Positions 1 to 8,514 of a stretch of 64,000 bases of DNA are shown piece after piece. Source of the DNA: Pseudomonas uvaldensis (GTDB lineage: Bacteria > Pseudomonadota > Gammaproteobacteria > Pseudomonadales > Pseudomonadaceae). The stretch spans positions 124,001-188,000 of the forward strand of contig NZ_JAIWKS010000008.1 in the NCBI RefSeq assembly GCF_021271205.1, in the 5' to 3' direction. The position numbers were made by a program, and so were the translations under genes. The first letter of the stretch is position 1. The number at the start of each line of letters is the position of its first letter. The notes beneath the pieces were generated by a model, which did no database searches, was not told the DNA's origin, and worked only from the letters and a program-made list of their open reading frames with translations.

Positions 1-54
1 CAGCTCTACAAAACCTACCTCAATGGCAGCGGCACGCCGAGCACCGACTCGTAG
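1..54 (+). CDS. 3' end of an upstream Tad-locus gene (possibly tadG-like)
   Basis: Frame 1 is open from the left edge and stops at TAG 52-54, leaving only 17 C-terminal residues (QLYKTYLNGSGTPSTDS). The stop overlaps the Shine-Dalgarno of the next gene, so translation is tightly coupled. Because TadE-type genes follow, a TadG-like (von Willebrand factor A) pilus protein is a reasonable guess, but the fragment is too short to identify. Confidence 0.5.
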   Translation, partial: QLYKTYLNGSGTPSTDS

Positions 55-62
55 GAGGCGTC

Positions 63-542
63 ATGAGACTTGCCCAGTTCAATCCGCCCCAGGCCCAGCG
101 CGGCGTGGCGCTGGTGGAGTTCACCCTGGTGTTGCCGCTGATGCTGTTGCTGTTGCTGGCCTTTGGCGAGTTCGGTCGCATGCTCTACCAGTACAACGTG
201 CTGTTGCAGGCCAGCCGGGACGCCGATCGCTTTGTGGCCGCCCAGGCCTGGAACTCTACCCTGGGAGGCATCGCCCTGAGCAGTACGTTGCAGACCCAGA
301 CGAAAAACGTTGCGGTGTACGGCGTGCCCAGCGCAGTCGGCAGTCCCGTGGTGTCTGGGTTGACGACGGCCCAAGTGGAAGTCGCCGCCGTGGGCAGCGA
401 TCACGTGCGCGTCACCATTACCTACTCCTTTTGTCCAGTGATCGGCGCAGGCAACTGTACCGGATCGATTCCGGGTTTCTTTGGCAGCGCCATGTCATTG
501 GGCATACCGCTGGTCGCGACAACGGTCATGAGGGTGTTGTGA
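63..542 (+). CDS. tadE: TadE-type pseudopilin (Flp pilus)
   Basis: A 159-residue protein. A short cytoplasmic leader is followed by the TadE-family signature G-V-A-L-V-E-F (Glu19) and one hydrophobic segment at about residues 16-37. The rest is a small extracytoplasmic domain. TadE proteins are processed by the prepilin peptidase after the Gly and are minor pseudopilins needed for Flp pilus assembly. A strong GGAGG lies at 53-57, ahead of ATG 63. The stop TGA shares its last base with the next start (TGATG). The tadE/tadF naming of this gene and its neighbour is by order only. Confidence 0.85.
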   Translation: MRLAQFNPPQAQRGVALVEFTLVLPLMLLLLLAFGEFGRMLYQYNVLLQASRDADRFVAAQAWNSTLGGIALSSTLQTQTKNVAVYGVPSAVGSPVVSGLTTAQVEVAAVGSDHVRVTITYSFCPVIGAGNCTGSIPGFFGSAMSLGIPLVATTVMRVL

Positions 543-1048
543 TGAACAGGCAGATAAACATGAAGCACATGGGCGGCACTTACATCGTGGAGTTCTCCTT
601 CGTAGGCCTGCTGGTGTTCGTCCTGCTGTTCGGCGTGGTGGAAATGGGCCGGTTGTACTTCACCGCCAACGCCCTGGACGAAGCCGCCCGGCGCGGCGCT
701 CGATTGGCGGCAGTGTGCGACATCAGCGATCCGGTGGTGTTGCGCCGGGCCATCTTCAATGCGGCGACCGATGCGGGGAACAGCCAACTCATCAGCAGCC
801 TGGCCACCTCGAACCTGACGCTGACTTACCTGGATGCCAATGGCGCCGTGGTCGCCAACCCGGCCGATACGTCCGGCGCCAACGGCTTCCGGGCGATCCG
901 CTACGTCCGGTTAAGCGTGCAGAACTACGTGTTCAACCTGTTCATTCCCGGCCTGGGCGTGCCCATTACCTTGCCCGCGTTCCGGGCGACCTTGCCACGC
1001 GAAAGTCTCGGGCGTCATTCCGATTCTGCGGAGATCACACCATGCTGA
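542..1048 (+). CDS. tadF: second TadE/TadF-type pseudopilin
   Basis: A 168-residue protein with the same architecture as its upstream neighbour: a basic leader, a GG-T-Y-I-V-E-F motif (Glu17), a single membrane helix at about 14-36, then FGVVEMGRLYF and a periplasmic domain. It is therefore a paralogous minor pseudopilin of the Flp/Tad machine, called TadF here by position. The start ATG 542 overlaps the preceding stop by one base. An in-frame opening extends much further upstream, but it runs across tadE in another frame and is not coding. The stop codon lies inside the start region of tadZ. Confidence 0.8.
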   Translation: MNRQINMKHMGGTYIVEFSFVGLLVFVLLFGVVEMGRLYFTANALDEAARRGARLAAVCDISDPVVLRRAIFNAATDAGNSQLISSLATSNLTLTYLDANGAVVANPADTSGANGFRAIRYVRLSVQNYVFNLFIPGLGVPITLPAFRATLPRESLGRHSDSAEITPC

Positions 1049-2262
1049 ATACCAGGGAAAATCCGCTCTCGACCGCCACCGGCAAAGCCGGGCTGCGGCT
1101 TCTGATCAGCAGCCGTGATGCCGCGTCCCTGCGCGATCTGCAATGCGTCTGCCAGCGCATGCCGTGCCTGGAGGTGAGTACGCGCCTGGTGAGCAACGGC
1201 CATGTCGATCCGCTTTACGGCTTGGAACGCATGCCCGACTTGTTGCTGTTGCGGGTCAGCCACCTGTGGCGTGAAGAATTGGCGGCATTGCTCCAGCGTC
1301 CGGCCCATGAGCGTCCGCCGATGCTGGTGTGCGGCTTGATGGGCGACCGGGAGGGCATGCGCCTGGCGATGCAGGCCGGTGCCCGCGATGTGTTGCCCGA
1401 GCCTATCGCCGAGCCGGAATTGGTGGCGGCCCTCAATCGCCTGGTGGCCGAAGTGCGCCTTGGCAATGGTGCCGAGGGCAAGCTGGTCGCCGTGATCAGT
1501 GCCAAGGGCGGCTCCGGCGGGACCCTGGTGGCCTGCAACCTCGCCCAGCAGCTCAGCGCCCGGGTGGGCAATACCTTGCTGTTGGACATGGACCTGCAAT
1601 TCGGCAGCGTTACCCACTACCTGGATGTGGCGCAATCCCACAGCCATCTGGAAGTGCTGCAGCAGATCGACGACATGGACACCATCGCGCTCCGGGGTTT
1701 CTGCAGCCACTTCAGCCCGACCCTGCACGTGCTGGGTGGCCGGGCCGGCGAATTGTGCCTGCCCCAGGACGCCCAGCCTGAACAGCTCGACAGCCTATTG
1801 CAACTGGCCCGCGCCAGCTACGACTGGGTGGTGGTGGACCTGCCGCGGCAGATCGACCACCTCACCGGCTCCGTGCTCGAACAGGTGGACCGCGTCTACG
1901 TGGTGGTGCAACAGAGCGTCAGCCACCTGCGCGACGCCTGCGCCCTGGTGCGGATCCTGCGCGAAGACTTGGGCGTACGCGGGGACCAGTTGCAGATCGT
2001 GGTCAACCGCTATGACAAGGCCGCGACGGTCAGTCTCAAGGACATCGGCGAGGCCTTGCGCTGTGCCAACCTGTCCCGCTTACCCAATGACTTCAACCTG
2101 GTCAGCCAGAGTCAGAACACTGGCGTGCCGTTGGGGCTGCACGCGCCGAGGGCGGCCATCACCGTTGCCCTGCGCGATCTGACCGAAGACCTGGTCGGTC
2201 ACCAGATGGCCTCGGACAAAGGCCTGCTCAAACGCGCCTTCAACCGTTTCTTCGGGGGATGA
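1042..2262 (+). CDS. tadZ: TadZ/CpaE-type pilus localisation ATPase
   Basis: A 406-residue protein. Residues about 15-135 form a receiver-like domain lacking an obvious phospho-acceptor cluster. From about 148 on it is a MinD/ParA-type ATPase with K155-G-G-S-G-G-T161. The signature lysine is present, but the second P-loop lysine is replaced by Gly, as is common in TadZ/CpaE. DMDLQFG and VVVDLPR follow as switch and Walker B-like elements. TadZ places the Flp pilus apparatus at the cell pole. The start ATG 1042 overlaps the tadF stop (ATGCTGA), which fits the operon. The longer open frame upstream is spurious. Confidence 0.9.
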   Translation: MLNTRENPLSTATGKAGLRLLISSRDAASLRDLQCVCQRMPCLEVSTRLVSNGHVDPLYGLERMPDLLLLRVSHLWREELAALLQRPAHERPPMLVCGLMGDREGMRLAMQAGARDVLPEPIAEPELVAALNRLVAEVRLGNGAEGKLVAVISAKGGSGGTLVACNLAQQLSARVGNTLLLDMDLQFGSVTHYLDVAQSHSHLEVLQQIDDMDTIALRGFCSHFSPTLHVLGGRAGELCLPQDAQPEQLDSLLQLARASYDWVVVDLPRQIDHLTGSVLEQVDRVYVVVQQSVSHLRDACALVRILREDLGVRGDQLQIVVNRYDKAATVSLKDIGEALRCANLSRLPNDFNLVSQSQNTGVPLGLHAPRAAITVALRDLTEDLVGHQMASDKGLLKRAFNRFFGG

Positions 2263-2265
2263 CCC

Positions 2266-3702
2266 ATGATCAGCGACTTCCGCAACCGCTTGCGCAAACA
2301 GTCCGGTAAGCCCGCAGCTTCGACCCAGCTGGGCGATAGCCTGCCGGACTCGACCGATGAACTGATGGCCTGGGAGCAGCCCGTCCCGGATGTGCTCTAC
2401 GAAACCCGCAGCCAGGTAACCCCGGTGGAAGCCGAGTGGCGGGAAAAGATCTACCAGCAATTGCTCAAGGTCATGGACTTGTCCCTGCTCGATGCACTCG
2501 AACAGGCCGAGGCCACGCGGCAGATTCGCGAGATCTGTCAGCGACTGCTCGATGAACATTCGGCGCCGGTGAGTTCCGCCGGTCGCCAACTCATCATCAA
2601 GCAGATCACCGACGAGGTGCTGGGCCTGGGGCCACTGGAACCGTTGCTGGCCGACCACAGTGTGTCCGACATTCTGGTCAACGGGTTTGCCTCGGTGTAC
2701 GTCGAGCGTTTCGGCAAACTGCAACGCACCGACGTGCGTTTCCGCGACGACCAGCATCTGCTGAATATCATTGACCGCATCGTTTCCAGCCTGGGTCGGC
2801 GTATTGACGAGTCCTCGCCACTGGTGGATGCCCGGCTCAAGGACGGGTCGCGGGTCAATGCGATCATCCCGCCGCTGGCCATCGACGGTCCGAGCATGTC
2901 GATCCGGCGCTTCGCCGTGGACCTGCTCAACACCGACAGCCTGATCCAGGTGGGCACCATGACCTCGGCCATTGCCCTGTTGCTCAAGGCCATCGTGCGC
3001 GGGCGCCTGAATGTGCTGATTTCCGGCGGGACCGGCAGCGGCAAGACCACCATGCTCAACGTGTTGTCCAGCTTCATTCCGCATAACGAACGCATCGTCA
3101 CTATCGAAGACTCCGCCGAATTGCAGCTGCAGCAACCGCATGTGGTACGCCTCGAAACACGGCCTTCGAACATCGAAGGGCGCGGCGAGGTCAGCCAGCG
3201 GGAGCTGGTGCGCAACAGCTTGCGGATGCGCCCTGATCGCATCGTCATCGGCGAGGTGCGCGGTGCCGAAGCGCTGGACATGCTCACGGCCATGAACACC
3301 GGTCACGACGGTTCCCTGACCACGATCCACGCCAACACCGCACGGGATGCGTTAGGCCGGATCGAGAACATGGTTTCGATGACCGGTGCGACATTCCCGA
3401 TCAAGGCCATGCGTCAACAAATTGCCTCGGCCATCGATGTGGTGATCCAGCTGGAGCGTCAAGAAGATGGCAAGCGACGCGTGGTGAGTATTCAGGAGAT
3501 CAACGGCATGGAAGGGGAGGTCATCACCATGACCGAAATCTTCTGCTTTGCTCGCCAGGGTATCGGCGAGCACGGCGAGGTGCTCGGCGAGTACCGGCCC
3601 AGCGGCATGATTCCAGCGTTCCGCGATGTGTTGGCCAAGCGCGGCATCGAGTTGCCGCTGACCCTGTTCCGCCCTGAATGGATGGAGGCCCGGCCGTCAT
3701 GA
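2266..3702 (+). CDS. tadA: TadA/CpaF secretion ATPase of the Flp pilus
   Basis: A 478-residue type II/IV secretion ATPase that powers Flp pilus assembly at the inner membrane. The Walker A motif is GGTGSGKTT with Lys260. The Asp box is TIEDSAELQL (about residue 277 on), Walker B is IVIGEVRG (Glu330), and a His-box region follows (TTIHANTARDALGRIENM). The N-terminal helical part (about 1-150) is typical of TadA/CpaF. It lies 3 nt after the tadZ stop, with GGGGGA just before the start. The stop overlaps tadB (ATGA). Confidence 0.95.
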   Translation: MISDFRNRLRKQSGKPAASTQLGDSLPDSTDELMAWEQPVPDVLYETRSQVTPVEAEWREKIYQQLLKVMDLSLLDALEQAEATRQIREICQRLLDEHSAPVSSAGRQLIIKQITDEVLGLGPLEPLLADHSVSDILVNGFASVYVERFGKLQRTDVRFRDDQHLLNIIDRIVSSLGRRIDESSPLVDARLKDGSRVNAIIPPLAIDGPSMSIRRFAVDLLNTDSLIQVGTMTSAIALLLKAIVRGRLNVLISGGTGSGKTTMLNVLSSFIPHNERIVTIEDSAELQLQQPHVVRLETRPSNIEGRGEVSQRELVRNSLRMRPDRIVIGEVRGAEALDMLTAMNTGHDGSLTTIHANTARDALGRIENMVSMTGATFPIKAMRQQIASAIDVVIQLERQEDGKRRVVSIQEINGMEGEVITMTEIFCFARQGIGEHGEVLGEYRPSGMIPAFRDVLAKRGIELPLTLFRPEWMEARPS

Positions 3703-4685
3703 AAGACATTCCTTCCGAGTTCATTCTGATTTTCCTGGGTATGGTGTTCATCGCGGTCTTCCTGCTGTCGCAGGGCGTGGTGGTACCGGTGTTCGGCGAA
3801 GCCGGCAAGATGCGCAAGCGCATTCGCGGGCGCTTGCATGTGCTGGAAAAAGCCAACCATTTGCCCAACATGCAGACGGTGTTGCGGCAAAAGTACCTGA
3901 CGCGGTTGTCCCCTCTGGAAGCGCGCCTTGAGCAATTACCGTTCATGGCCAACCTGACCCAGATCATCGAGCAGGCCGGTCATGAATACCGTGCTTATCG
4001 GGTGATGCTGCTCGGTCTGGTCCTTGGCGCCGCGGCGGCCGGGTTGGTGTGGACGGTTTCATCCCCCTGGTGGACGGCCTTGCTGGCGGCCTTCGCGCTG
4101 TTCTGGTTACCGGTATTGAAGATCATGCGCGACCGCAGCAAGCGATTTGCCGCGTTCGAAGAAGGGTTGCCGGATGCGCTGGACGCCATGTGCCGGGCCT
4201 TGCGCGCCGGCCATCCATTCAACGAGACCCTGCGTCTGGTGGCCGATGAGCACAAGGGGCCGGTGGCCCAGGAGTTCGGCCTGACGTTCGCCGACATCAA
4301 CTATGGCAACGACGTGCGCCGGGCCATGCTGGGTCTGCTCGAACGCATGCCAAGCATGACGGTGATGATGCTGGTGACCTCGATCCTGATCCACCGTGAA
4401 ACCGGCGGTAACCTGACCGAGGTGCTGGAACGACTGAGCCGGTTGATCCGTGGGCGTTTCCGCTTTCAGCGCAAGATCAGGACGTTGTCGGCCGAAGGGC
4501 GAATGTCGGCTTGGGTACTGGTGGCGATCCCTTTCGTGCTGGCGATTGCCATCGTGCTCACAAGCCCCAGCTATATGCCCGTGCTGATCAACGATCCCAC
4601 TGGTCACAAGCTGATCATCGGGGCCTTCTGCGCCATGTTGATCGGGATTTTCTGGATACGAAAAATCATCCGGATCCAGGTTTGA
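3699..4685 (+). CDS. tadB: TadB inner-membrane platform protein
   Basis: A 328-residue integral membrane protein with a GspF/T2SSF domain in its middle (around residues 150-280, EEGLPDALDAMCRALRAG and HRETGGNLTEVLERL). Membrane helices lie at the N-terminus, near 105-145 and at the C-terminus. TadB and TadC form the inner-membrane platform that couples TadA to pilin extrusion. I chose ATG 3699 because it forms ATGA with the tadA stop and has GGAGG ten bases upstream. An in-frame ATG at 3678 is less likely. Confidence 0.92.
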   Translation: MKDIPSEFILIFLGMVFIAVFLLSQGVVVPVFGEAGKMRKRIRGRLHVLEKANHLPNMQTVLRQKYLTRLSPLEARLEQLPFMANLTQIIEQAGHEYRAYRVMLLGLVLGAAAAGLVWTVSSPWWTALLAAFALFWLPVLKIMRDRSKRFAAFEEGLPDALDAMCRALRAGHPFNETLRLVADEHKGPVAQEFGLTFADINYGNDVRRAMLGLLERMPSMTVMMLVTSILIHRETGGNLTEVLERLSRLIRGRFRFQRKIRTLSAEGRMSAWVLVAIPFVLAIAIVLTSPSYMPVLINDPTGHKLIIGAFCAMLIGIFWIRKIIRIQV

Positions 4686-4712
4686 ACGCTGTATTGCCAT
4701 GGGGTATCAGTC

Positions 4713-5678
4713 ATGGATTATCTGCTCGGGTTGTTCAGTCGGTTTACCGGGAGCGAGGAGGCGGCGCGGCTGTTGTTTATCGCGGCGGTCGGCTTCAGTG
4801 CGGTACTGGCGGTGGTCGCATTGATGCTGCTGGTGCTGGGGCTGCAGGACCCGGTCCAGCGGCGCCTGGCCCTGATCAAGCGCGGTTACTCGGGGGGCGC
4901 GGCCGGGCATGAGTCGCCCGGTAACCTGCAACTGCTGTTGGAGCGGGTCGGCCAGCGCTTTGCCTCGACCGACCCGGCCCAGACATCCGCCACCCAGACC
5001 TTGTTGACGCACGCCGGTTATCGCTCCGCGTCGGCGGTGCAAATGTATTGGGCCGTGCGTCTGATGCTGCCGCTGTTACTGCTCGGCCTGGCGCTGTTGC
5101 TGCTGCCGTTGGTCAAGGCATCCGTGATCGTCGGTTTGCTGGGCGTGATCGTGGTGGTAGGGATCGGATGGCTACTGCCAGCGCTCTACGTCGGCAGGCG
5201 CAAGCAGGCGCGACAAAGTCGGTTGCGGGCCGCGTTTCCGGATGCCCTGGACCTGATGGTGGTGTGTGTCGAGTCGGGCCTGGCCCTGCCCACGACCATC
5301 GAAAGGGTCGCCGAGGAAATGGCGGTGAGCCAGGTCGAACTGGCTGAGGAACTGGCCCTCGTCAATGCACAGATCCGCGCTGGCATCACAAGCACCGAGG
5401 CACTGCGATACTTGGCGCTGCGCACCGGCCTGGAGGACATCCAGGGCCTGGTCAGCCTGTTGGCCCAGAGCATCCGCTTCGGTACCAGCGTGGCTGACAC
5501 CCTGCGCATCTACGCCGATGAGTTCCGCGACCGGCGTACCCAGGCCGCCGAAGAAATGGGGGCAAAAATCGGTACCAAGCTGATTTTTCCGCTCATCTTC
5601 TGCCTGTGGCCGAGTTTTTTCCTGGTTGCCATTGGGCCCGCGATGATCGGGGTGTTCAGGGCGTTCGGGAATATGTGA
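4713..5678 (+). CDS. tadC: TadC inner-membrane platform protein
   Basis: A 321-residue T2SSF-domain membrane protein, the TadB partner. It has an N-terminal helix (about 18-42), two central helices (about 115-160), then the cytoplasmic domain with AFPDALDLMVVCVESGLALPTTIERVA split by acidic loops, and a C-terminal hydrophobic hairpin ending in FPLIFCLWPSFFLVAIGPA. It lies 27 nt after tadB. It is the last gene of the tight Tad block, since a 472-nt gap follows before the secretin gene. Confidence 0.92.
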   Translation: MDYLLGLFSRFTGSEEAARLLFIAAVGFSAVLAVVALMLLVLGLQDPVQRRLALIKRGYSGGAAGHESPGNLQLLLERVGQRFASTDPAQTSATQTLLTHAGYRSASAVQMYWAVRLMLPLLLLGLALLLLPLVKASVIVGLLGVIVVVGIGWLLPALYVGRRKQARQSRLRAAFPDALDLMVVCVESGLALPTTIERVAEEMAVSQVELAEELALVNAQIRAGITSTEALRYLALRTGLEDIQGLVSLLAQSIRFGTSVADTLRIYADEFRDRRTQAAEEMGAKIGTKLIFPLIFCLWPSFFLVAIGPAMIGVFRAFGNM

Positions 5679-6150
5679 GCGTTGTAGTGAGTGGTGCGTT
5701 TGAAACAGGCGTCTCGTGCGACCAATGACGGGGTTTCACGATGCTGAAAAGTGTGAGTAAGTCGGTTTATTGACGCCTTCTTCGTCGAGATTCTTGCTCG
5801 CGCCACTTTTCAGACGTTTTTTTGTTTCGGTTGTGGCGCTTTGCCATGCTTGAACTACCGTCAAAAAGAAGCGGGCACGTGACAGGTCAGTCGCTTTTCA
5901 AGCGAGCTGTCGAGACCCGTCTTCTGCTCGAACCTGGGCGGTTCCAGGTGCTTGAAGGCGTTATGAAAGTCGCGTCATGCAAGACGCCTGTCGTTCAGTC
6001 GGCACGGTCGATCGTCGCTACGTCCTGCGATGAGGCCAGTTGCCGAGGTACCGAAGCAGCAGGTGAGAAGGGAGGAGCAGCCCGGGCTCCATAAAATGAT
6101 CCGAGGCATTTTTCAAGCCTAGGGACGGCCAGTCTGTCGAGGATCATTTT
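5679..6150 (+). promoter_or_regulatory. 472-nt leader/intergenic region between tadC and rcpA
   Basis: No convincing gene is present; the one sizeable open frame (5822-6094) has no RBS and no recognisable protein features. The region contains an imperfect hairpin at 5881-5911 (GACAG..TCGCTT ttc AAGCGA..CTGTC) and, at its end, the long inverted repeat described separately. It probably carries a promoter and a structured leader for rcpA-tadD. Confidence 0.5.
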
Positions 6151-6156
6151 ATGAGC
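6086..6156 (+). promoter_or_regulatory. long hairpin holding the rcpA start codon
   Basis: ATAAAATGATCC (6091-6102) is a perfect inverted repeat of GGATCATTTTAT (6141-6152). With one bulged C the pairing extends to GCTC/GAGC, giving 16 pairs over 6086-6102 and 6141-6156. The right arm includes part of the GAGG Shine-Dalgarno (6139-6142) and the AUG at 6151. A nested AGGC/GCCT stem lies at 6104-6107/6117-6120. The fold would hide the translation start. A DNA operator is the other reading. Confidence 0.55.
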
Positions 6157-7374
6157 TATCGTACCGCGTCTGCGTTGAAACACCTTGTCCATGGCCTGTT
6201 CTGGATGGGCCTCGGCCTGGATGCGGCGCAGGCCGCAGCAGGTAACTGTTCGCAGCTGGACAGCTTGCCGGCGACCTTCGAGGTCGGCCAGGGACACCAG
6301 AGTGAGCTGCGTATCCTGGCCCCCGTGACAAAGCTGGCCGTGGGTGACCCAAAAATCGCCGACGTGCAGCCCAGTGGCAGCGATGCCTTCATCCTCACGG
6401 GCATCGCCCCGGGCGCCACCAGTCTGATGGTCTGGACGGCGTGTTCGAAGACCCCTCGCCAGAGCATGATTTTCGTCAAGGGCAGTGCCACCGAAGCGCT
6501 TACCAGCGCCGCGATGTTGCCTTCCGAAGACCCGATGCTGCTCGCCCAGGTACAGACCGACATCCGGTTCGTCGAGGTCAGCCGGACCAAGCTCAAGGAA
6601 GCCTCGACATCGATTTTCGGCAGTCGCGGCAATTTCCAGTTCGGTGCGCCGCGGACCCTGCCCACCATCGGGGGGGTGGTCCGGCCGGCGTTGCCGGTCA
6701 ATAACGACATGTTCAACCTGTCCTTCGCCACCGGCCAGACCCTGTTGATGATCAATGCGCTGGAGGGCAGCGGCTTTGCCTACACCCTGGCGCGGCCGAG
6801 CCTGGTGGCCTTGAGTGGCCAGAGCGCAAGCTTCCTGGCGGGCGGTGAAGTGCCCATTCCGGTACCCAGCGCCGGCAGTGATAACGTGTCCATCGAGTAC
6901 AAGGAGTTCGGTATCCGCCTGACCCTAACGCCGACCGTCATTGGCAAAAACCGCATCGCTTTGAAGGTCGCGCCCGAAGTCAGTGAGTTGGATTTCACCA
7001 ACGCCGTGAACATTGCCGGTACGCTGGTTCCTGCGCTCACGGTGCGCCGCACCGATACCAGTATCGCCCTGGCAGACGGCGAAAGCTTCGTCATCAGCGG
7101 TCTGATCAGTACGCGAAATGCTTCCCAGGTGAACAAGTTTCCAGGCCTGGGTGATATTCCGGTTCTCGGCGCGTTCTTTCGCGATCACGCCATCGATCGC
7201 GAAGAGCGGGAACTGCTGATGATTGTCACGCCGCACCTGGTTCAGCCCCTGGCCGCCGACGCGCAATTGCCGACGTTGCCGGGCGAACAGCTGCGCAACT
7301 ATGACCCGAACTTCTATCGCATGTACTTCCTTGAACATGGCGAGTTCGACAACCGCAGCGGGCTTTCCCAATGA
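6151..7374 (+). CDS. rcpA: RcpA/CpaC outer-membrane secretin of the Flp pilus
   Basis: A 407-residue protein with an N-terminal signal peptide (about 1-29, cleavage near DAAQA). A BON/pilus-assembly N-domain follows (ELRILAPVTKLAVGDPKIADV), then the secretin domain at about 200-365 with VPIPVP and the C-terminal VVPFLGDIP-like element NKFPGLGDIPVLGAFF. It forms the outer-membrane channel for the pilus. It is shorter than type II secretins but normal for Tad systems. Here it follows tadC, whereas it often precedes tadZ. The start lies inside a long hairpin. The stop overlaps an alternative, unlikely start of tadD. Confidence 0.92.
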   Translation: MSYRTASALKHLVHGLFWMGLGLDAAQAAAGNCSQLDSLPATFEVGQGHQSELRILAPVTKLAVGDPKIADVQPSGSDAFILTGIAPGATSLMVWTACSKTPRQSMIFVKGSATEALTSAAMLPSEDPMLLAQVQTDIRFVEVSRTKLKEASTSIFGSRGNFQFGAPRTLPTIGGVVRPALPVNNDMFNLSFATGQTLLMINALEGSGFAYTLARPSLVALSGQSASFLAGGEVPIPVPSAGSDNVSIEYKEFGIRLTLTPTVIGKNRIALKVAPEVSELDFTNAVNIAGTLVPALTVRRTDTSIALADGESFVISGLISTRNASQVNKFPGLGDIPVLGAFFRDHAIDREERELLMIVTPHLVQPLAADAQLPTLPGEQLRNYDPNFYRMYFLEHGEFDNRSGLSQ

Positions 7375-7430
7375 GCCGGCGTTCGATGGGCCGGGAGGCG
7401 GGAAGTCAATCTGTCGTCGGAGGACATGTC

Positions 7431-8141
7431 ATGAAAGCAGTGATCGCGATAACGGCGGCCCTGGTCCTTGCCGGCTGTGCCAGTAACGGTGTGGCACCCC
7501 GCACGGCCAGTTGCGCCAAACCCGGCTCCGACCAGGAGCTGGCGTTGAACCTGGCGGATGACATGGCCAACGACGGTCGTTTGTACGCCAGCCTGGCGAA
7601 CCTTGAAGGCCTGCCTGAAGACCTGGTCCAGGTTCGCCTGCGCAAGGCGCGTGTGCTGCGGCTGATGGGGCGCAACGACGCTGAGCCGCTGTACAAAAGT
7701 CTGCTGGGGACTTGTCTGGCAGCGGATGGCGAACATGGCCTCGGTCAGTTGGCCGCCGCGAAGAACGATAACGCCGCCGCCACCGAGCATCTCGAACGTG
7801 CGGTGAAAATGGCCCCTACCGAAGCCAAAATCCGCAACGACCTGGGCGTCGTCTACCTCAATCAGCGCAAGATCCCCGAAGCGCGTTTTCAGTTCATGAC
7901 CGCCATGGAACTCAGGCAAGCGGACTCCCTGGCCGCCCTCAATATGGTGACGCTGCTGATCTACCAGGATAACTGGAAGCAAGCTGCCGAGCTCGCGAGC
8001 ATGGCCAGGCTGAGCCCTGCACAAGTGGCAGAAGCCCAGGCCCGCGCGGAGCGGATCAGGGGGACTGCCAATAAGGTGGGAATGATACAGGCAGACCATC
8101 TGACCGAGGTAGTCGATGCCTCATCCGGCGCGATCAAGTAG
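7431..8141 (+). CDS. tadD: TadD-type lipoprotein with TPR repeats
   Basis: A 236-residue lipoprotein. MKAVIAITAALVLAGC ends in a lipobox with acylated Cys16. The remainder is a helical TPR protein (LGQLAAAKNDNAAATEHLERAV, then KIRNDLGVVYLNQ and IPEARFQFMTAM). TadD is thought to act as the pilotin or assembly factor for the RcpA secretin. ATG 7431 is preferred over an in-frame ATG at 7371 because it starts the signal peptide and has GGAGG just upstream. Confidence 0.88.
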   Translation: MKAVIAITAALVLAGCASNGVAPRTASCAKPGSDQELALNLADDMANDGRLYASLANLEGLPEDLVQVRLRKARVLRLMGRNDAEPLYKSLLGTCLAADGEHGLGQLAAAKNDNAAATEHLERAVKMAPTEAKIRNDLGVVYLNQRKIPEARFQFMTAMELRQADSLAALNMVTLLIYQDNWKQAAELASMARLSPAQVAEAQARAERIRGTANKVGMIQADHLTEVVDASSGAIK

Positions 8142-8163
8142 AGCGTTACGAGGAGTTCGAGAG

Positions 8164-8433
8164 ATGAATACGAAACAGTTTTTGATCGTCTGCATCGCAT
8201 GTTTGTCCACTTCCGCCTGGGCAATCGAGCCAGGGCCTTCTTCGGCCGCGCAACAAGGCACCGAAAGCTGGATGCAATTGCAGATTCGCGGGGTAGTGGC
8301 TTCTACCAATCTGCAAACCGTCTCTGCCACCGAGCGTGAATTGGCCATGCGGCGCTGGCTCAACAGCTTCAACTATCCGATTCCGGAATTTTTTGACCAG
8401 GATTCGGGAGGGGAGATCACCAGCAGCAAATGA
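8164..8433 (+). CDS. small exported DUF3613-like protein of the Tad locus
   Basis: An 89-residue protein. Residues 1-20 form a signal peptide (cleavage after SAWA). The mature part contains ESWMQLQIRG, an E-R-E-L-A-M-R-R-W block and LNSFNYPIPEFF, which fits the DUF3613 pattern often found at the end of Tad loci. Its function is unknown. GAGG precedes the start at 8164, 22 nt after tadD. A rho-independent terminator follows, so this is the last gene of the operon. Confidence 0.75.
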   Translation: MNTKQFLIVCIACLSTSAWAIEPGPSSAAQQGTESWMQLQIRGVVASTNLQTVSATERELAMRRWLNSFNYPIPEFFDQDSGGEITSSK

Positions 8434-8465
8434 AACACCGGGACATCGATGGTGATCGTTCAATG

Positions 8466-8498
8466 AAAAGGCCCGCCGGATGACCGTGCGGGCCTTTT
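8466..8498. terminator. bidirectional rho-independent terminator
   Basis: AAAAGGCCCGC (8466-8476) and GCGGGCCTTTT (8488-8498) form a perfect 11-bp stem with an 11-nt loop. It separates the Tad operon from the convergent gene at 8515. Confidence 0.9.
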
Positions 8499-8514
8499 CA
8501 AGAACGGCTCTCGG

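Noticed and set aside
1042..1450. TadZ N-terminal domain as a working response regulator
   Set aside because: The receiver-like fold lacks a clear acidic cluster and phospho-acceptor Asp, as is usual in TadZ/CpaE.
2080..3330. 416-codon open frame on the - strand
   Set aside because: Antisense to tadZ/tadA; the His/Gln-rich product is typical of a shadow frame.
5822..6094. 90-codon frame between tadC and rcpA
   Set aside because: No RBS, no signal or domain, and it overlaps the structured rcpA leader.
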